Of a DNA stretch of 64,000 bases, positions 22,560 through 33,288 are shown one piece after another. The stretch is from Fusarium oxysporum f. sp. lycopersici 4287 (Eukaryota > Ascomycota > Sordariomycetes > Hypocreales > Nectriaceae). The stretch is from contig NC_030994.1 of the NCBI RefSeq assembly GCF_000149955.1, forward strand, positions 1,342,151 to 1,406,150, read 5' to 3'. Positions within the stretch are counted from its first letter, which is position 1. Each line of letters starts with the position of its first letter. The notes below the pieces were generated by a model. That model searched no databases, was not told where the DNA came from, and was given only the letters and a program-made list of their open reading frames with translations. The position numbers and the translations under genes are program-made.

Positions 22560-25503
22560 TTAAATGTCTTTTTCATGCTCCCGCATATATCTGACAAAGG
22601 TCTTCTTGTGGGTCTGGTAGCTAGGTTAGCATCATAAACAGAACATCAATTTCAAGCAACAGTCAGCAAATGCTTACCATTCCAGCATATTTGCCGTCTT
22701 TCAGCACACAGATGTACCTGAGTCCGAGCTTCGCGAAAAGCTCATAAACCAAGTCCATTGGTGATCTGATATCCAGCGCAACGGGTGCCTATTACTCGTC
22801 AGTGGTGTGCGAGGTAGCACATATCGCGGAATGCTCACAGGATCTATGTAAGGTGTAAAGTCTGTGGGGTCATGTTCTCCCTCATCTTCGTCAATGCTAG
22901 GAACGTGATCCATGAGGCAAAGATTCGTTGCTTCGTCTTCTAACTGATCAAGAGCATATCCAAGATCAGGTGCAGGAATCAGCCCAACCAAAATACCATG
23001 TCGCACAATTGGCAGTCCTCCATCGAGTTCGCCAGCCCTGTGCAGAAGCTCGAGTTTGATTCTCAAGCTGGTAGCAGGTACAACCGGTGAGTTCGTAATG
23101 TCAATAATTCGTTCTTTGCGAATCCGTGGCACAATGTCAGCTAGGTCTTCCGTAAAGATCGGCTTATGCTTATTGTCCAAGAATGGATATGAATTCATGC
23201 TGGTGAGAAGGTCCTGTACAAGTCAGTCGCTGCTCGGTACGTTGGCCAAAAAAAAAAAAAAAAAGACTTACATAGATGCTGTTGGGCTCGATAGCATCAG
23301 CTGTCCATTTGGACACGAGGATCGCGAGAGAGAAGGGCAAGACATAATCAAGGCTACCCGTGAGCTCGAATAAGATAACTGCGAGTGTGACAGACAATCT
23401 TGTCACACCACACATGGTGGCACCGGCTGCGATGAGACCATACACACCAGGTTGGATGCACGAACCGTCTCTGTTGAATGCACAGTCTCCCCAGATAGCC
23501 CAATCCGGAACACGTAGCACGGCCCACTGCACCATATGGCCGACTATCCGGCCCATCAAACCTCCGACAACCATAGATGGTACATAAATTCCAGCAGGAA
23601 CTTTCTGTTGGGTGTGTTAGTTTATACCACAGCTCGTTCCGAATCAAACTTACAATGCCGAAAGTGATAACGGTGAGAAAACCCTTGATCAAGAGAGCAA
23701 CAAACAGTTCAAACAGAATAGGGGGAATCTCATCAATAGCCCCAGGGCACAATGCTCGTTCTTCCCAGTCAGTACTGGAACCCTCGCACGGCGATGCGAC
23801 ATTCAGAAGCAGCTCAGCAACGGGAAGCTTTGTCAGAGCATTCCAATAGCTCATCAATCCCGTTACCAGTGCAACAAGGAATACCTCCAGCAGAGGGTGC
23901 TTTTTGATCAGCTGGATCCTTCTGAAGGATTGAGCCCAGTATTTGGAGGCTTTGATAAAGAGCGCTCCCAGTGCACCGCCAATGATGCCCACAAATATGA
24001 AGCTTCCAAGCTCGAAATACTCCCAGTCGACCAGATATCTCACTTCAAAGAGAACGATCTTGTGTGTACCGTAGGGGTTGAGGAATTTGAGGGACAGCGC
24101 GGCGACGATACAGCAGAAGAAGGTTCGGAACAGCGTTTTCGCAGGGAAGAAGTATGAAACTTCTTCAAGGCCGAACAGTACTCCGCCTAGTGGCGCACCA
24201 AATGCAACGGCGACTCCTGCGGCTGCGGCTGCTGAAATAACCTCTCTTCGCTTTCCGTCGTTTCGATCGTACTTAGAAAATAATCGACACAAGATATTGC
24301 CAACGCAGGCAGCCATGTGAACGTACGGGCCCTCTTTTCCGAGACTCATACCGGATGCGACACTTAGAATCAGTGCTACCATTTTGATAATCAAGGTCCT
24401 GGCACCCAGGAAACCGTGCAAAACGAAGCCACTCAGAATAACGCGAACCTCGGCAACTCCACTGCCAGCTGCAGAATAGTAGACCATAGGGGGATTCTCT
24501 GGCTTTGGATCGGGTTGCGGTTGAGGTGTCGAAGATTCACTTGGGTTCAAGTCGTCATATGTCTGTGTGGGTTCATCAACAGCCAGGTTCTCGTCTAGAG
24601 TCGTCAGTTGATACGCAGATGGGACAACTGTTTTTGTCCACAGTGCCATCCAACAGGCAATGAGAGCAAGGGCGAGAACAAAGGCCATGTAAATCGCGAA
24701 GCTTCTCCAGATGTCTCCGGAAGGACTGTTCACAACATGTGCCCACCTTACCCAGTCCTCACAGGCTTCCTCGGCGCAGCATCTCTAAGGTCAATATTAG
24801 CCTACCTTCGTTCTAAGGACAAGCTGAAGAAGGTGCGCATCATGAATTACTGACCTTTCTGCTGAGGTACCAAGCTTTGCTGCAGTAGCCTTCCTTGAAA
24901 TCAAAGACAGTAGATTCGGCAACATCTACTGTGTATGCCATCAATGCAACGAGAAAGCCACAGAGAGCACTCAGAATCCAGCCCTGGGCGCCATCAAAGA
25001 TGATGCGAACCCTGCCCCAGAAGTCCTTACGACTCCGTAGCTCCTTGACCCTGTAGGAATCGGCGATTGCGTCATGCACCCAGTCGGTACTGGTGAATTG
25101 ATCGTACCACATGCGTTCATCAGGGAAAATTGTGCCTTTCGATTCGGCCATAGAGGACTCATGGCGGTCGGACAGGGCGTTAACCAGTCTTGAGCTCCAC
25201 GAGGGATGCCGGCTATGATTTCGAGAGCCATGATAGGCACCTGAGACACAAAACATGATTAGCTAGAGTCAGAATTAATATACTCTTGAAGAGCGCACCT
25301 ATGTAGCTGTGGTCCCGCGATAAGGATCCTTTTTGCTGACGAGTCGAGCTTTGCTCACTGATACGAATGCGCGACCTTGAAGCTGTGAGCAAGGGGGTTC
25401 GCTCGTCCAGTTCTCCTGTTGAAGCATTCCGCTGTAAAGGATTCCGCCTTCGTGTAGTCCGTGGCGAGGGCGGCTCGGAGCCTTCTGCTTCTTGTCCCGC
25501 CAT
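22560..25503 (-). CDS. CLC-type chloride/proton exchanger (Gef1/ClC-3 to 5 like)
   Basis: Seven exons join in phase to 864 residues: 25503-25299, 25240-24855, 24784-23654, 23604-23272, 23213-22839, 22788-22678 and 22613-22560. A disordered cytoplasmic N-terminus is followed by the CLC membrane domain with GSGVAEVR (the GSGIPE-type filter), GKEGPYVHMAACVGN and AFGAPLGGVLFGLEEVSYFFP, then GIYVPSMVVGG and VTLAVILFELTGS. Two cytoplasmic CBS domains follow (from about residue 700; the second spans exons 6 and 7). Both the gating glutamate (GKEGP) and the proton glutamate (second E of LEEVSYFF) are present, so exchange rather than channel activity is expected, probably in Golgi, endosome or vacuole as for yeast Gef1. 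The intron at 23271-23214 carries a run of T on the coding strand (A-run 23248-23264). Confidence 0.93.
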
Positions 25504-27137
25504 GATGGAATGAAACTATGGTGGAAATGAAGTTGAAGGAGCAGGGAGTGGAGTGACAGGCAAGCTCCAAGGGCGATACGAGTTTAAAGCAAGGCGCCTG
25601 CTCCGGAGATAAAGGGAAGATAAAGATCAGCTGCAAGTGAAACAGAGACTGGGACACAAGGACGATCTGGTCCGAGTACTGTATATCGCGACGCCCGTGC
25701 CCGTGCTTCGTCCTAGAACTTTGATGGTTCGTTGGTTGTCACACCGTCACCTTCTCAGGGTCCAGGTGACCCTCGTTGGCGGGAGTGTGGAGGCGCGCCA
25801 AGCGTGACTGGACTTTAAATCAAGATGGCGGGGGGTGATCAGGTACAAATAGAGGCCGCCTGACGACGACGACACGGAGAATCGAGAGATGGAGAAGAGA
25901 AAGGAAGATTCTCATCGATAACCGGAGCTAGATCAAGGTTTGGAGAGAGCGAGGGGTGCTAACTTAAGGTTGTTTTCTTATTGTTATTGGCCTCTTCAAC
26001 CGTCAACCTGCCACATTCGGTAACAAATGCGCCGAATCGTCGTCAACGTCAACGTTAACGTTGAATCAAACTCACCTACCCGTCCAAGTCAACATTCTAT
26101 TTACTGTTATTTCTAGAGTATTCTTTTCTCTTTCTTCACAATACAATAAACTCTTCTCTACCGAAAGTTCCCAGGCGAGCGGACTCGAGAGGGACAAGGG
26201 ACATATTACAGACATGATGAAACGCAATAAAGAATACAGGGGGTCAGCCACCAGAGCACAACATGCATTCTGGAGGTACATGAGCGGTCTACGCGTTATG
26301 CCCAGACTCAAAAGTACCTGTCACTACCCGAGGGAAGTCCTTCGGCATTTCGTCATTGTGCTGTAAGGAGTCCCCACCAAAGCATTAGGTAGCTGACTCA
26401 AGCTACGTCCACTTTCTGCCGTAGGCGGCTAGCGTTAAGCGCTTGTTGCGCATGGAACGGTTAAATGGAAGATTCATTTGCTTGTGATTCTGATATCGAA
26501 GTGCTTCTATGTCATCTACTATAAAATGAAGGGACGATGATACATACATATTGTATACAGACCCGAACTCGGTGTTACTCGAAGCCATTGTCGTTGCATG
26601 TGCCGTAGCGGAAGTAATGTGCTACGCATTTGACGAAGTGGTTCTGACAAGGGCTTATATCAGGGAGACGATCTTGGAAGTGGGATGCTGAATCTCACGA
26701 ATCATTCGGGCTTTGGCCGACAATTTACAAGGCATCTTGGTGATGAAGCTACACAGCAAAGACAATGCTTGATCAACCCCTCAAACGAGGCATTTGTTTG
26801 GATCTGGACTGTCTGAGACTACATACGCGGCCGATGATCATGTGTGTTCTGAATCATGTAAGCTGAGACTGGCCATGTGTTGCAATTGGTTCCCATCATG
26901 CCAACTTTATTGTCAGCCAAAGCGCCAGATTGATCTATACAGCCGATCATTTTATTTCCGGATATGGCTGATGGAATTGTGGCGTGGGTGTGGCTGGTGG
27001 TGGGCTACTCTTATCTCTTATCGGCTAAAAATTCAGAAAAAGTTGCGACTGCGACGGGCTATTTTCGCAACTTTGGCTACGCAAAACTTTAGAAGTCTCT
27101 TCTTTCTACCCATTCGAATTCCCCACAGCCCGCGAAA
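25504..27137. other. Divergent promoter region of CLC and Sas10
   Basis: About 1.6 kb lies between divergent genes. An AACGTCAACGTTAACGTTGA repeat-like stretch lies near 26045-26063. No coding or RNA gene was recognised. Confidence 0.45.
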
Positions 27138-29114
27138 ATGGCTAAAAAGAGAAAGGCATCAGGGCGCAGTAATGCGCTATCAGGCCCCAAAGAACTTGAT
27201 CCTTCGGAAGCCCGCCTTGGACCTATCACTACCTATGAGGATGTTGCCGACTCAGAAGACGAGTACTTCATGAACCGAGACCAAATACTGCTCGACGAAG
27301 CGCCAGATTCGAAACGTCGAAGGAAAGAAGATGACGATATCGAGCTGTCCGATGAAGAGGTTCTTGGATACGAGGACTCCCACTCAGAAGAGGAGGACGA
27401 CCGGGATGATCAACCGCGTAAAAACAAGGGCTCAGCATCCAAAGATGCAGTCTCAGATGACGAAGCTGGCCAGGAAGAGGAGGAGGGCGNNNNNNNNNNN
27501 NNNNNNNNNNNNNNNNNNNNNNNNNNNNNNNNNNNNNNNNNNNNNNNNNNNNNNNNNNNNNNNNNNNNNNNNNNNNNNNNNNNNNNNNNNNNNNNNNNNN
27601 NNNNNNNNNNNNNNNNNNNNNNNNNNNNNNNNNNNNNNNNNNNNNNNNNNNNNNNNNNNNNNNNNNNNNNNNNNNNNNNNNNNNNNNNNNNNNNNNNNNN
27701 NNNNNNNAAGCGTCTTCAGCAGAAGAAGCTTTCCAAGATGGCTGAGGAGGATTTCATTTTTGATGGTGACGAGTGGCTAGCCGAGGGCCAAGAACATGGT
27801 GAGGGCGAAGAGACGATCACAGAAGTCCTGAAGGAAGTTGAGATCACCGACGACATGAGCCCCGAAGAGCGATATACAATTCTCAAGAACCGTTATCCCG
27901 AATTCGAGCCCCTCGTCAAGGAATTCCAGAACCTGCAACCTACTTTGGTGGATTTGCAAAAGTCAGCCCAGGGTCTCTCGGGCCAATCACTAGAAGCCGT
28001 CAAGTACTGGGTGGCCGGCTGTTACGTTGCTGCTCTCGCGAGCTATTTTGCCATCCTGACATCTCCAGCAAGAGATAACGCAAAGGTGCAGAAAACTATT
28101 GATCCTACCGAGCTACGGGACCACGAGGTCATGGAGACCTTGATGAATTGTCGAGAGACATGGCAAAAGGTCAAGGATCTCAAGTCAACCAAGAGTTTCG
28201 ATGGCGACGCTATTTCAGATATCGACGATGATGCATTGATGCAGGGTGTTGAGAATCTGGAGGCTGAGGTGAAGAGAACAAAGAAGAGCAAGAAGTCGTC
28301 GAAGCAAGAAAAGGCTGCTGCTGAGAAACTGGCGCGAAAGCTGGAGAAGGTCAAGGCTGGAGAAGCAGCTGTTGCTGATCTATATGATCTACCTCTTCCC
28401 GGCAAGAAATCCAAGAGGTCCAAGAAGGCTGTTGCTATCGAACAAGACGATGACAATTCCGACTTTGGTGAAGAGGACGTTCTTGATGAGCGAACCGCAG
28501 CTGAGAAGGCCGCCCGCAAGAAGAGTCTCAAGTTCTACACATCTCAAATCGTACAGAAGGCGAACAAGCGTGCTGGCGCTGGAAGGGATGCCGGTGGTGA
28601 TATGGATATTCCTCACCGTGAACGACTTCGAGACCGTGCGGCGCGTCTCAACGCTGAGGCTGAGCGACGTGGACAGAAGAACTCCAAGCTTGGAGCAGAC
28701 CTTGACGATAACAGTGACGATGAGGACACCACAACGGCCAAGACTGTTCGTGACAATGAAGATGAGTACTACGATATGGTGGCACAAAAGTCAAAGAAGA
28801 ACAAGGAGGACAAGGCCGCCCGCTACGCAGCATACGCTGCTGCCAGCAAGGCAGATCGAGTTGTCGAGAAGGAGGAGCTTGGTGAGGATGGCAAGCGTAA
28901 GATCACATATGCTATCGAGAAGAACAAGGGTCTAGCGCCCAAGCGAAGCAAGGACGTTAGGAACCCCAGAGTCAAGAAGCGCAAGCAGTACGAGGCGAAG
29001 CAAAAGAAGTTGAAGAGCATGAAGCCTGTTTGGCAAGGCGGCGAGCCCAAGGGAGGATACCAAGGAGAGCTGTCAGGTATCAACACAGCTGTTGTCAAGA
29101 GCACAAGACTATAG
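27138..29114 (+). CDS. SAS10: Sas10/Utp3, SSU processome component
   Basis: This is one open frame across a 218-N gap, giving about 658 residues with the gap counted as shown. The N-terminus is basic then acidic (KKRKASGR, followed by DVADSEDEYFMNRDQ). After the gap comes the Sas10/Utp3/C1D domain (about residues 255-340, with NRYPEFEPLVKEF and KYWVAGCYVAALASYFAIL). The C-terminal Sas10 domain contains DRVVEKEELGEDGKRKITY, IEKNKGLAPKRSKDVRNPRV, then KKRKQYEAKQKK and YQGELSGI. This domain is the diagnostic end of Sas10/Utp3, a nucleolar protein of the small-subunit processome needed for 18S rRNA maturation. The gap falls in the acidic low-complexity part. The frame agrees on both sides of it. 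Confidence 0.93.
   Translation: MAKKRKASGRSNALSGPKELDPSEARLGPITTYEDVADSEDEYFMNRDQILLDEAPDSKRRRKEDDDIELSDEEVLGYEDSHSEEEDDRDDQPRKNKGSASKDAVSDDEAGQEEEEGXXXXXXXXXXXXXXXXXXXXXXXXXXXXXXXXXXXXXXXXXXXXXXXXXXXXXXXXXXXXXXXXXXXXXXXXXKRLQQKKLSKMAEEDFIFDGDEWLAEGQEHGEGEETITEVLKEVEITDDMSPEERYTILKNRYPEFEPLVKEFQNLQPTLVDLQKSAQGLSGQSLEAVKYWVAGCYVAALASYFAILTSPARDNAKVQKTIDPTELRDHEVMETLMNCRETWQKVKDLKSTKSFDGDAISDIDDDALMQGVENLEAEVKRTKKSKKSSKQEKAAAEKLARKLEKVKAGEAAVADLYDLPLPGKKSKRSKKAVAIEQDDDNSDFGEEDVLDERTAAEKAARKKSLKFYTSQIVQKANKRAGAGRDAGGDMDIPHRERLRDRAARLNAEAERRGQKNSKLGADLDDNSDDEDTTTAKTVRDNEDEYYDMVAQKSKKNKEDKAARYAAYAAASKADRVVEKEELGEDGKRKITYAIEKNKGLAPKRSKDVRNPRVKKRKQYEAKQKKLKSMKPVWQGGEPKGGYQGELSGINTAVVKSTRL
27490..27707. 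other. Assembly gap (218 N) inside Sas10
   Basis: A run of 218 N lies in the acidic linker region of the Sas10 gene. The coding frame is the same before and after it. Confidence 0.95.
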
Positions 29115-29427
29115 TTTTAAATTCATTAAGGATTTGGTTAATAGCGTCATAAAAGAATTCATCCAATTTTGTGAATATTCATTTACTTGACTGCCGCAAT
29201 GTACATTTAAGTCCCCTGATTATCACCTATTTTATGGCGGGTCGACCCTTGTATGGCGGGGCCAACCTCCACGTTGCTTGAACAGCTTCCCTTAAGCAAA
29301 CCTACAACTTTCCAACGCCTCTCCTCAAATTTCAACGACCGTACGAACCTGGGTGCGACAAGATTTTGAACAGATGCCTATCAATAGGTAACACCAATAC
29401 TATACGACCTATAGCTCTCGCGCAACA
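29115..29427. other. Short intergenic region, Cog1 promoter
   Basis: About 310 bases separate two tandem + strand genes. An imperfect duplication (GGCGGGTCGACCC / GGCGGGGCCAACC) lies near 29235-29265. No gene. Confidence 0.4.
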
Positions 29428-31881
29428 ATGGCCGATATCGACACTTCCAAGCTCACCTCATCCGCCCAGATCTTCTCTCCGAATAACACCCTCCCACAGA
29501 TCCGAACTATTCACAAAAGCCTCCATGTCGCAATCGAAGAAAAGTCTACCCGCCTGCGCACTCAGGTCGGAAGCTCATATCGCGATCTGCTCGGTACAGC
29601 GGACACTATTGTGCACATGCGCGATGACAACGATGTCGTTCAGGAGCTTCTAGGCAAGATGGGTGGCCGATGCGGTAGAGCTGTGATCAGCGCCAAGGCT
29701 ACGGGTCTCGCAAATTTTGTCGCGAAGGAGAACAAATACGCTACCTCTATCGCAGCACGGTTAAGGCTCCTCGACGCCTGTGTCCTAGTTGTTGGGCGAA
29801 TACTTAAGGGCAGTGGTGGACTGGGCGACAATGTCAAGAAGGGAGATAGATTGGTACTTTCTACAAAGGTCCTGGTTCTGAGTCGACTTTTGATAAAGAG
29901 TCTCTCGGACGATGCGACTGACACTAGCAGTCGCCAAGCCATCGAAACCGCGAGAGCATCCGTTAGTAAGCTACGACGAAGGTTGCTCAGGAACGTCGAG
30001 AAGGTCTTTGAGAGAGCTGGCGATGAGACAGAGAGGGAAGACGTGCAAAAGGCACTATGTGCATACAGCTTAGCAACAAGCTCTGGAGCAAGAGACGTTC
30101 TCCGCCATTTTCTCCATGTGAGAGCAGAGGCTATGGGACTAGCATTTGAGGCGGAAGAGAATAATCGGAAGAGGAGTGCTGATGACGTTGTTCAAGGTTT
30201 GAGGCTCTATTCGAGAACTGTTCTTGATGTGCAAGCTTTAGTGCCAGGCAGATTGTCATTGGCGCTCTCGGGTCTTAAGAGCCACCCTCTCCTAGCTGAC
30301 CCCGGCCTCAAGCAGCTTGAAGGGCTAAGATTAGACATCTATGAACGGTGGTGTGACGAAGAAATCCAATACTTCACACCTTTCGTCCGGCATGACGACC
30401 TGGATGGAAGCCAGGCTCGTGAGATGCTAGCTGCATGGTCCGAGAAGGGATCGGAGGTTCTCCTCGACGGACTGAAGAAAACGCTGAACACAATGTCCGA
30501 ATTCAAGTCCATTATGGAGCTTCGAACAAGTGTTTTGGAGCTTTGGATTAGAGACGGTGGGAAGGCTCGAGGTATCGACCCATCAGAAATGCAGGATTCT
30601 CTCCGCGAAGCCATCAACTCACGCATGCTCGAAGTCCTCGATACTAAGGTCAGCAAGCTCCGCTTAGTTGGGTCAGAGGTCTCTGCATCTTTAGGACGAT
30701 GGAAAGATGGTACCACCGATGAACATGTGAGCATCTGGAACGAAGAAGGTTACGATGAAGCTCTTGCGGGTGGCGCTGCCCCATTTGTGCAAGAGGTCGT
30801 GTCTCGGTTTTATGGACGGAATGATGCTGTTTCCAAAGCGGCGCACTCTTACAAATCATGGTATCATGTCATCGATGATGTCAAGGAGGTTGTTGAACAA
30901 TTGAGACGGCAACGCTGGGATAATGACTACGACGAGATCGAGGATGAGGAGACGATCGAAGCTCGACAGAAACTCCTAAGCAAGGACGATCCTCAGATGC
31001 TGCAAGAGAGGCTGGATGCCACGCTTGATAAGTCTTTCAAAGAGCTTGAAGATCAAATCCAAAGTCTTTGGGATGAGCGGGCCGAGTCATCGCGCAATGG
31101 TAAAGTAGCCATGTACTTCCTCCGTGTTTTACGAGATATCCGACACCAGTTACCAGAGCGGCCTTCCATCAAGAGCTTTGGCCTGAAGGCTGTCCCTTCG
31201 ATGCATGAGAAGGTGGCTGTGGCAGTTTCACAGCCTACTCTGGAAGAGTTCTCCACGCAAGGACTTTCACAGCGAGTTGTGGTGGGCCGACCACTTTGGG
31301 ATGGAGAGCCAGCGCTACCTAATCAGCCCTCGCCAGAGGTTTTCCAGTTCCTACGATCACTATCACTGTCTATGTCGGACGAGGGGGCTGATCTCTGGAC
31401 CAAGGCGGCTGTATCTGTGTTGAAGAAGCACCTGACTGAGCAACTATGCAAAATGTGGGAGGTAGCAGTGGTGGAGAACTCAGTTGACAACAAGGAAGAC
31501 GTCAAAGATGAGAAGTCAAACGAGGTAGATGCAAAGGAGGAGAAGGACGATGATGATACGGAGGACGAGAATGCAGAGGAGACCGATGAAAAGAAGGCCA
31601 GTGCCGAGGAGGAGTTACCAAAGCCTGAAGATGCTACCGAAGAGCAGAAACCTGGTCTCAGTGCCGAGCAGAAGACGGATGTCCTCACACAGTGGCTCTT
31701 TGATATTGCCCTCTTGCGGCGTTGCATCGGCAACACAGAATCAGCAGGCAGCTCGTTCCAGAACCTCGAGGACAATGTTTACCGACACTCCAAGTTAGAC
31801 GAGGCAGCAAAGCACCGAATCTTGAAGTCAGCCAACGACTTCTGGCAACGAGCCAGTTTATTGTTTGGTCTGCTAGCATAG
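29428..31881 (+). CDS. COG1: Conserved oligomeric Golgi complex subunit 1
   Basis: This is a single exon of 817 residues. The N-terminal region (QIRTIHKSLHVAIEEKSTRL, then RTQVGSSYRDLLGTADTIVHM) has the Vps51/Cog1 pattern: helices leading into an RxxVGxxYRDLLxxADTI motif. The rest is predicted largely helical, as expected for a tethering-complex rod. An acidic Glu/Asp/Lys linker (about residues 690-745) precedes a C-terminal helical end (WLFDIALLRRCIGN). Cog1 organises the lobe A and lobe B parts of the COG tether, which retrieves Golgi enzymes within the Golgi stack. The internal TTTGG-rich segment around WDNDYDEIEDEET is ordinary. The ATG at 29428 has good context (ACAATGGCC). Confidence 0.85.
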   Translation: MADIDTSKLTSSAQIFSPNNTLPQIRTIHKSLHVAIEEKSTRLRTQVGSSYRDLLGTADTIVHMRDDNDVVQELLGKMGGRCGRAVISAKATGLANFVAKENKYATSIAARLRLLDACVLVVGRILKGSGGLGDNVKKGDRLVLSTKVLVLSRLLIKSLSDDATDTSSRQAIETARASVSKLRRRLLRNVEKVFERAGDETEREDVQKALCAYSLATSSGARDVLRHFLHVRAEAMGLAFEAEENNRKRSADDVVQGLRLYSRTVLDVQALVPGRLSLALSGLKSHPLLADPGLKQLEGLRLDIYERWCDEEIQYFTPFVRHDDLDGSQAREMLAAWSEKGSEVLLDGLKKTLNTMSEFKSIMELRTSVLELWIRDGGKARGIDPSEMQDSLREAINSRMLEVLDTKVSKLRLVGSEVSASLGRWKDGTTDEHVSIWNEEGYDEALAGGAAPFVQEVVSRFYGRNDAVSKAAHSYKSWYHVIDDVKEVVEQLRRQRWDNDYDEIEDEETIEARQKLLSKDDPQMLQERLDATLDKSFKELEDQIQSLWDERAESSRNGKVAMYFLRVLRDIRHQLPERPSIKSFGLKAVPSMHEKVAVAVSQPTLEEFSTQGLSQRVVVGRPLWDGEPALPNQPSPEVFQFLRSLSLSMSDEGADLWTKAAVSVLKKHLTEQLCKMWEVAVVENSVDNKEDVKDEKSNEVDAKEEKDDDDTEDENAEETDEKKASAEEELPKPEDATEEQKPGLSAEQKTDVLTQWLFDIALLRRCIGNTESAGSSFQNLEDNVYRHSKLDEAAKHRILKSANDFWQRASLLFGLLA

Positions 31882-32042
31882 GGAACACGCAACACTTGAC
31901 AATAGAAGACTATTAACAACCTACCAATTGTGACACTCCTGCTGAAGCGAGTATCAATTAAACTGTGCTCTCCGCACTAAAGATAGTATGTATACGAGTG
32001 TTAGTACCTTGTTCATAGGGCATTGTGACATGTCCGCTTATC

Positions 32043-32161
32043 ACAAACGACCACAGCTCGTAGAGAACACGGGGTCCCGTCCGCTCCCCCTTAGTTAAGC
32101 TGCGAAGCGCTGGATTAGTAGTTGGGTCGGTGACGACCAGCGAATCCCCAGTGTTGTATGT
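32043..32161 (+). rRNA. 5S ribosomal RNA, divergent isotype
   Basis: The 119-nt segment aligns without gaps to the fungal 5S rRNA as I remember it from Neurospora. It shares GTCCCGTCCGCTC-type loop sequence, TTAGTAGTTGGGT and CCAGCGAATCCC, and ends in GTTGTATGT followed by a T-run. Many helix bases differ but pair with each other: helix II positions 14-20 with 59-66 (same one-base bulge), helix III GGGG with CCCC, helix IV CTGG with CCAG, and helix V GGTCG with CGACC. Helix I has one A-A mismatch (positions 4 and 116). A CATA at -29 to -26 sits where fungal 5S genes usually have a TATA-like box. It lies between two convergent protein genes, as dispersed 5S genes do. It could be a functional minor isotype or an old pseudogene. 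The compensations favour function. Confidence 0.85.
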
Positions 32162-32168
32162 TTTTTTT
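32161..32168 (+). terminator. RNA polymerase III terminator of the 5S gene
   Basis: Eight T residues follow the 3' end of the 5S rRNA, the standard Pol III termination signal. Confidence 0.75.
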
Positions 32169-32375
32169 GTCCTTGTAGAATCTATTTTTGTTACATGTTA
32201 TGTGGTTGTCCTGATATTGTGCAACATTGTCAGTCCTTACCTTAGCTTAGCAGCGTACCTTGTGAGCGAGGGGGGGAAGAAAAGACACAGAATAGTAAGG
32301 TGAGAGCACATGTCCGAGTAGAGTCTTATTGCTTCATATTTTCTTCTCTGGTATAGATGATATAGCTGTAAATCA

Positions 32376-33288
32376 TCACAGCTTGTGTCGCTTCGCACCG
32401 CTCGCAAGCTTGGCAAACTCCTCCTGAGGTACACCCGTCATGAATCTCTCCAGCCCAGCAAAAACCTCATGGACATTTTGTGTATGCAGGATATCCAGCT
32501 CGGGCTTCCTGATCAGCCTCTTAATTTCGATCAAGCTATCCCCAATAAGATGGTCTCCCAGCCTCTCGTCAACCTCTTGCAACACTCTAGCCCTGAACTT
32601 GACATCATCGCCCTCGTCAAAGATGGCATTGACAAATCCACAGCGTTCAAGGTCCTGAGATCCAATGCGGCGACTCATGAGCAATGCTTCGTTCGCTCGT
32701 GCAGGTCCGAGACGTAGTGCCAGTGCTCGTGATGCACCACCCTCAGCAACAAGACCAATGGATGAGAAAGGTGTGAGGAGGAAAGTCGACGGCGCGCAGT
32801 AAATAAAGTCAGCAAATGCAATGAGCGCTGCTGTAAGGCCTACAACAGGACCATTGAGGCCAACGACGAGAACCTTGGGATGAGTTGCAAAGGCATGGGT
32901 GATGTTCAGGTTTTGAGCGACAAAGCCCTGTAAGACTTGCTTATGGACTGCTTTCCCGTCTCCGGCTATCTCTCGAGAGACTCCCACGTCAGCTCCTCTG
33001 CGAACAGTCAGTTATGTCCATGCTTATATTGGTTGTCCGGCATTTTCAAGACACAGTGGTCTGCATGGGTGGACAGGATTCTCTATGGGGTTCTCACGCA
33101 GAAAAGTATCGACCCTTTGCCAAAATCACTGTAGTGAAAACCTCGTCATGAGTAGCAATCTCTCGCATCTTCTGAGCGAGATCATAGTATTGTGCTGAGT
33201 TGAAGGCGTTGAGTTTTCGTTCATTACAAATGGTCAAAACGGCTACACGGCCACGATATTCGAGTTGAAGGGTAGACTCTTCTGCCAT
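32376..33288 (-). CDS. Peroxisomal enoyl-CoA isomerase/hydratase (Eci1-like)
   Basis: Two exons (33288-33098 and 32997-32376, 100-nt intron, phases fit) give 270 residues of the crotonase fold. The motifs are RKLNAFNSAQYYDL, TTVILAKGRYFSAGADVG (oxyanion-hole strand) and VVGLNGPVVGLTAALIAFADF, followed by FLLTPFSSIGLVAEGGASRAL. The last pair matches delta3,delta2-enoyl-CoA isomerases (Eci1/Dci1, PECI), which shift double bonds so that unsaturated fatty acids can enter beta-oxidation. The protein ends in KRHKL. HKL is a non-canonical but plausible PTS1, so peroxisomal import is likely. An enoyl-CoA hydratase role cannot be excluded from sequence alone. Confidence 0.82.
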
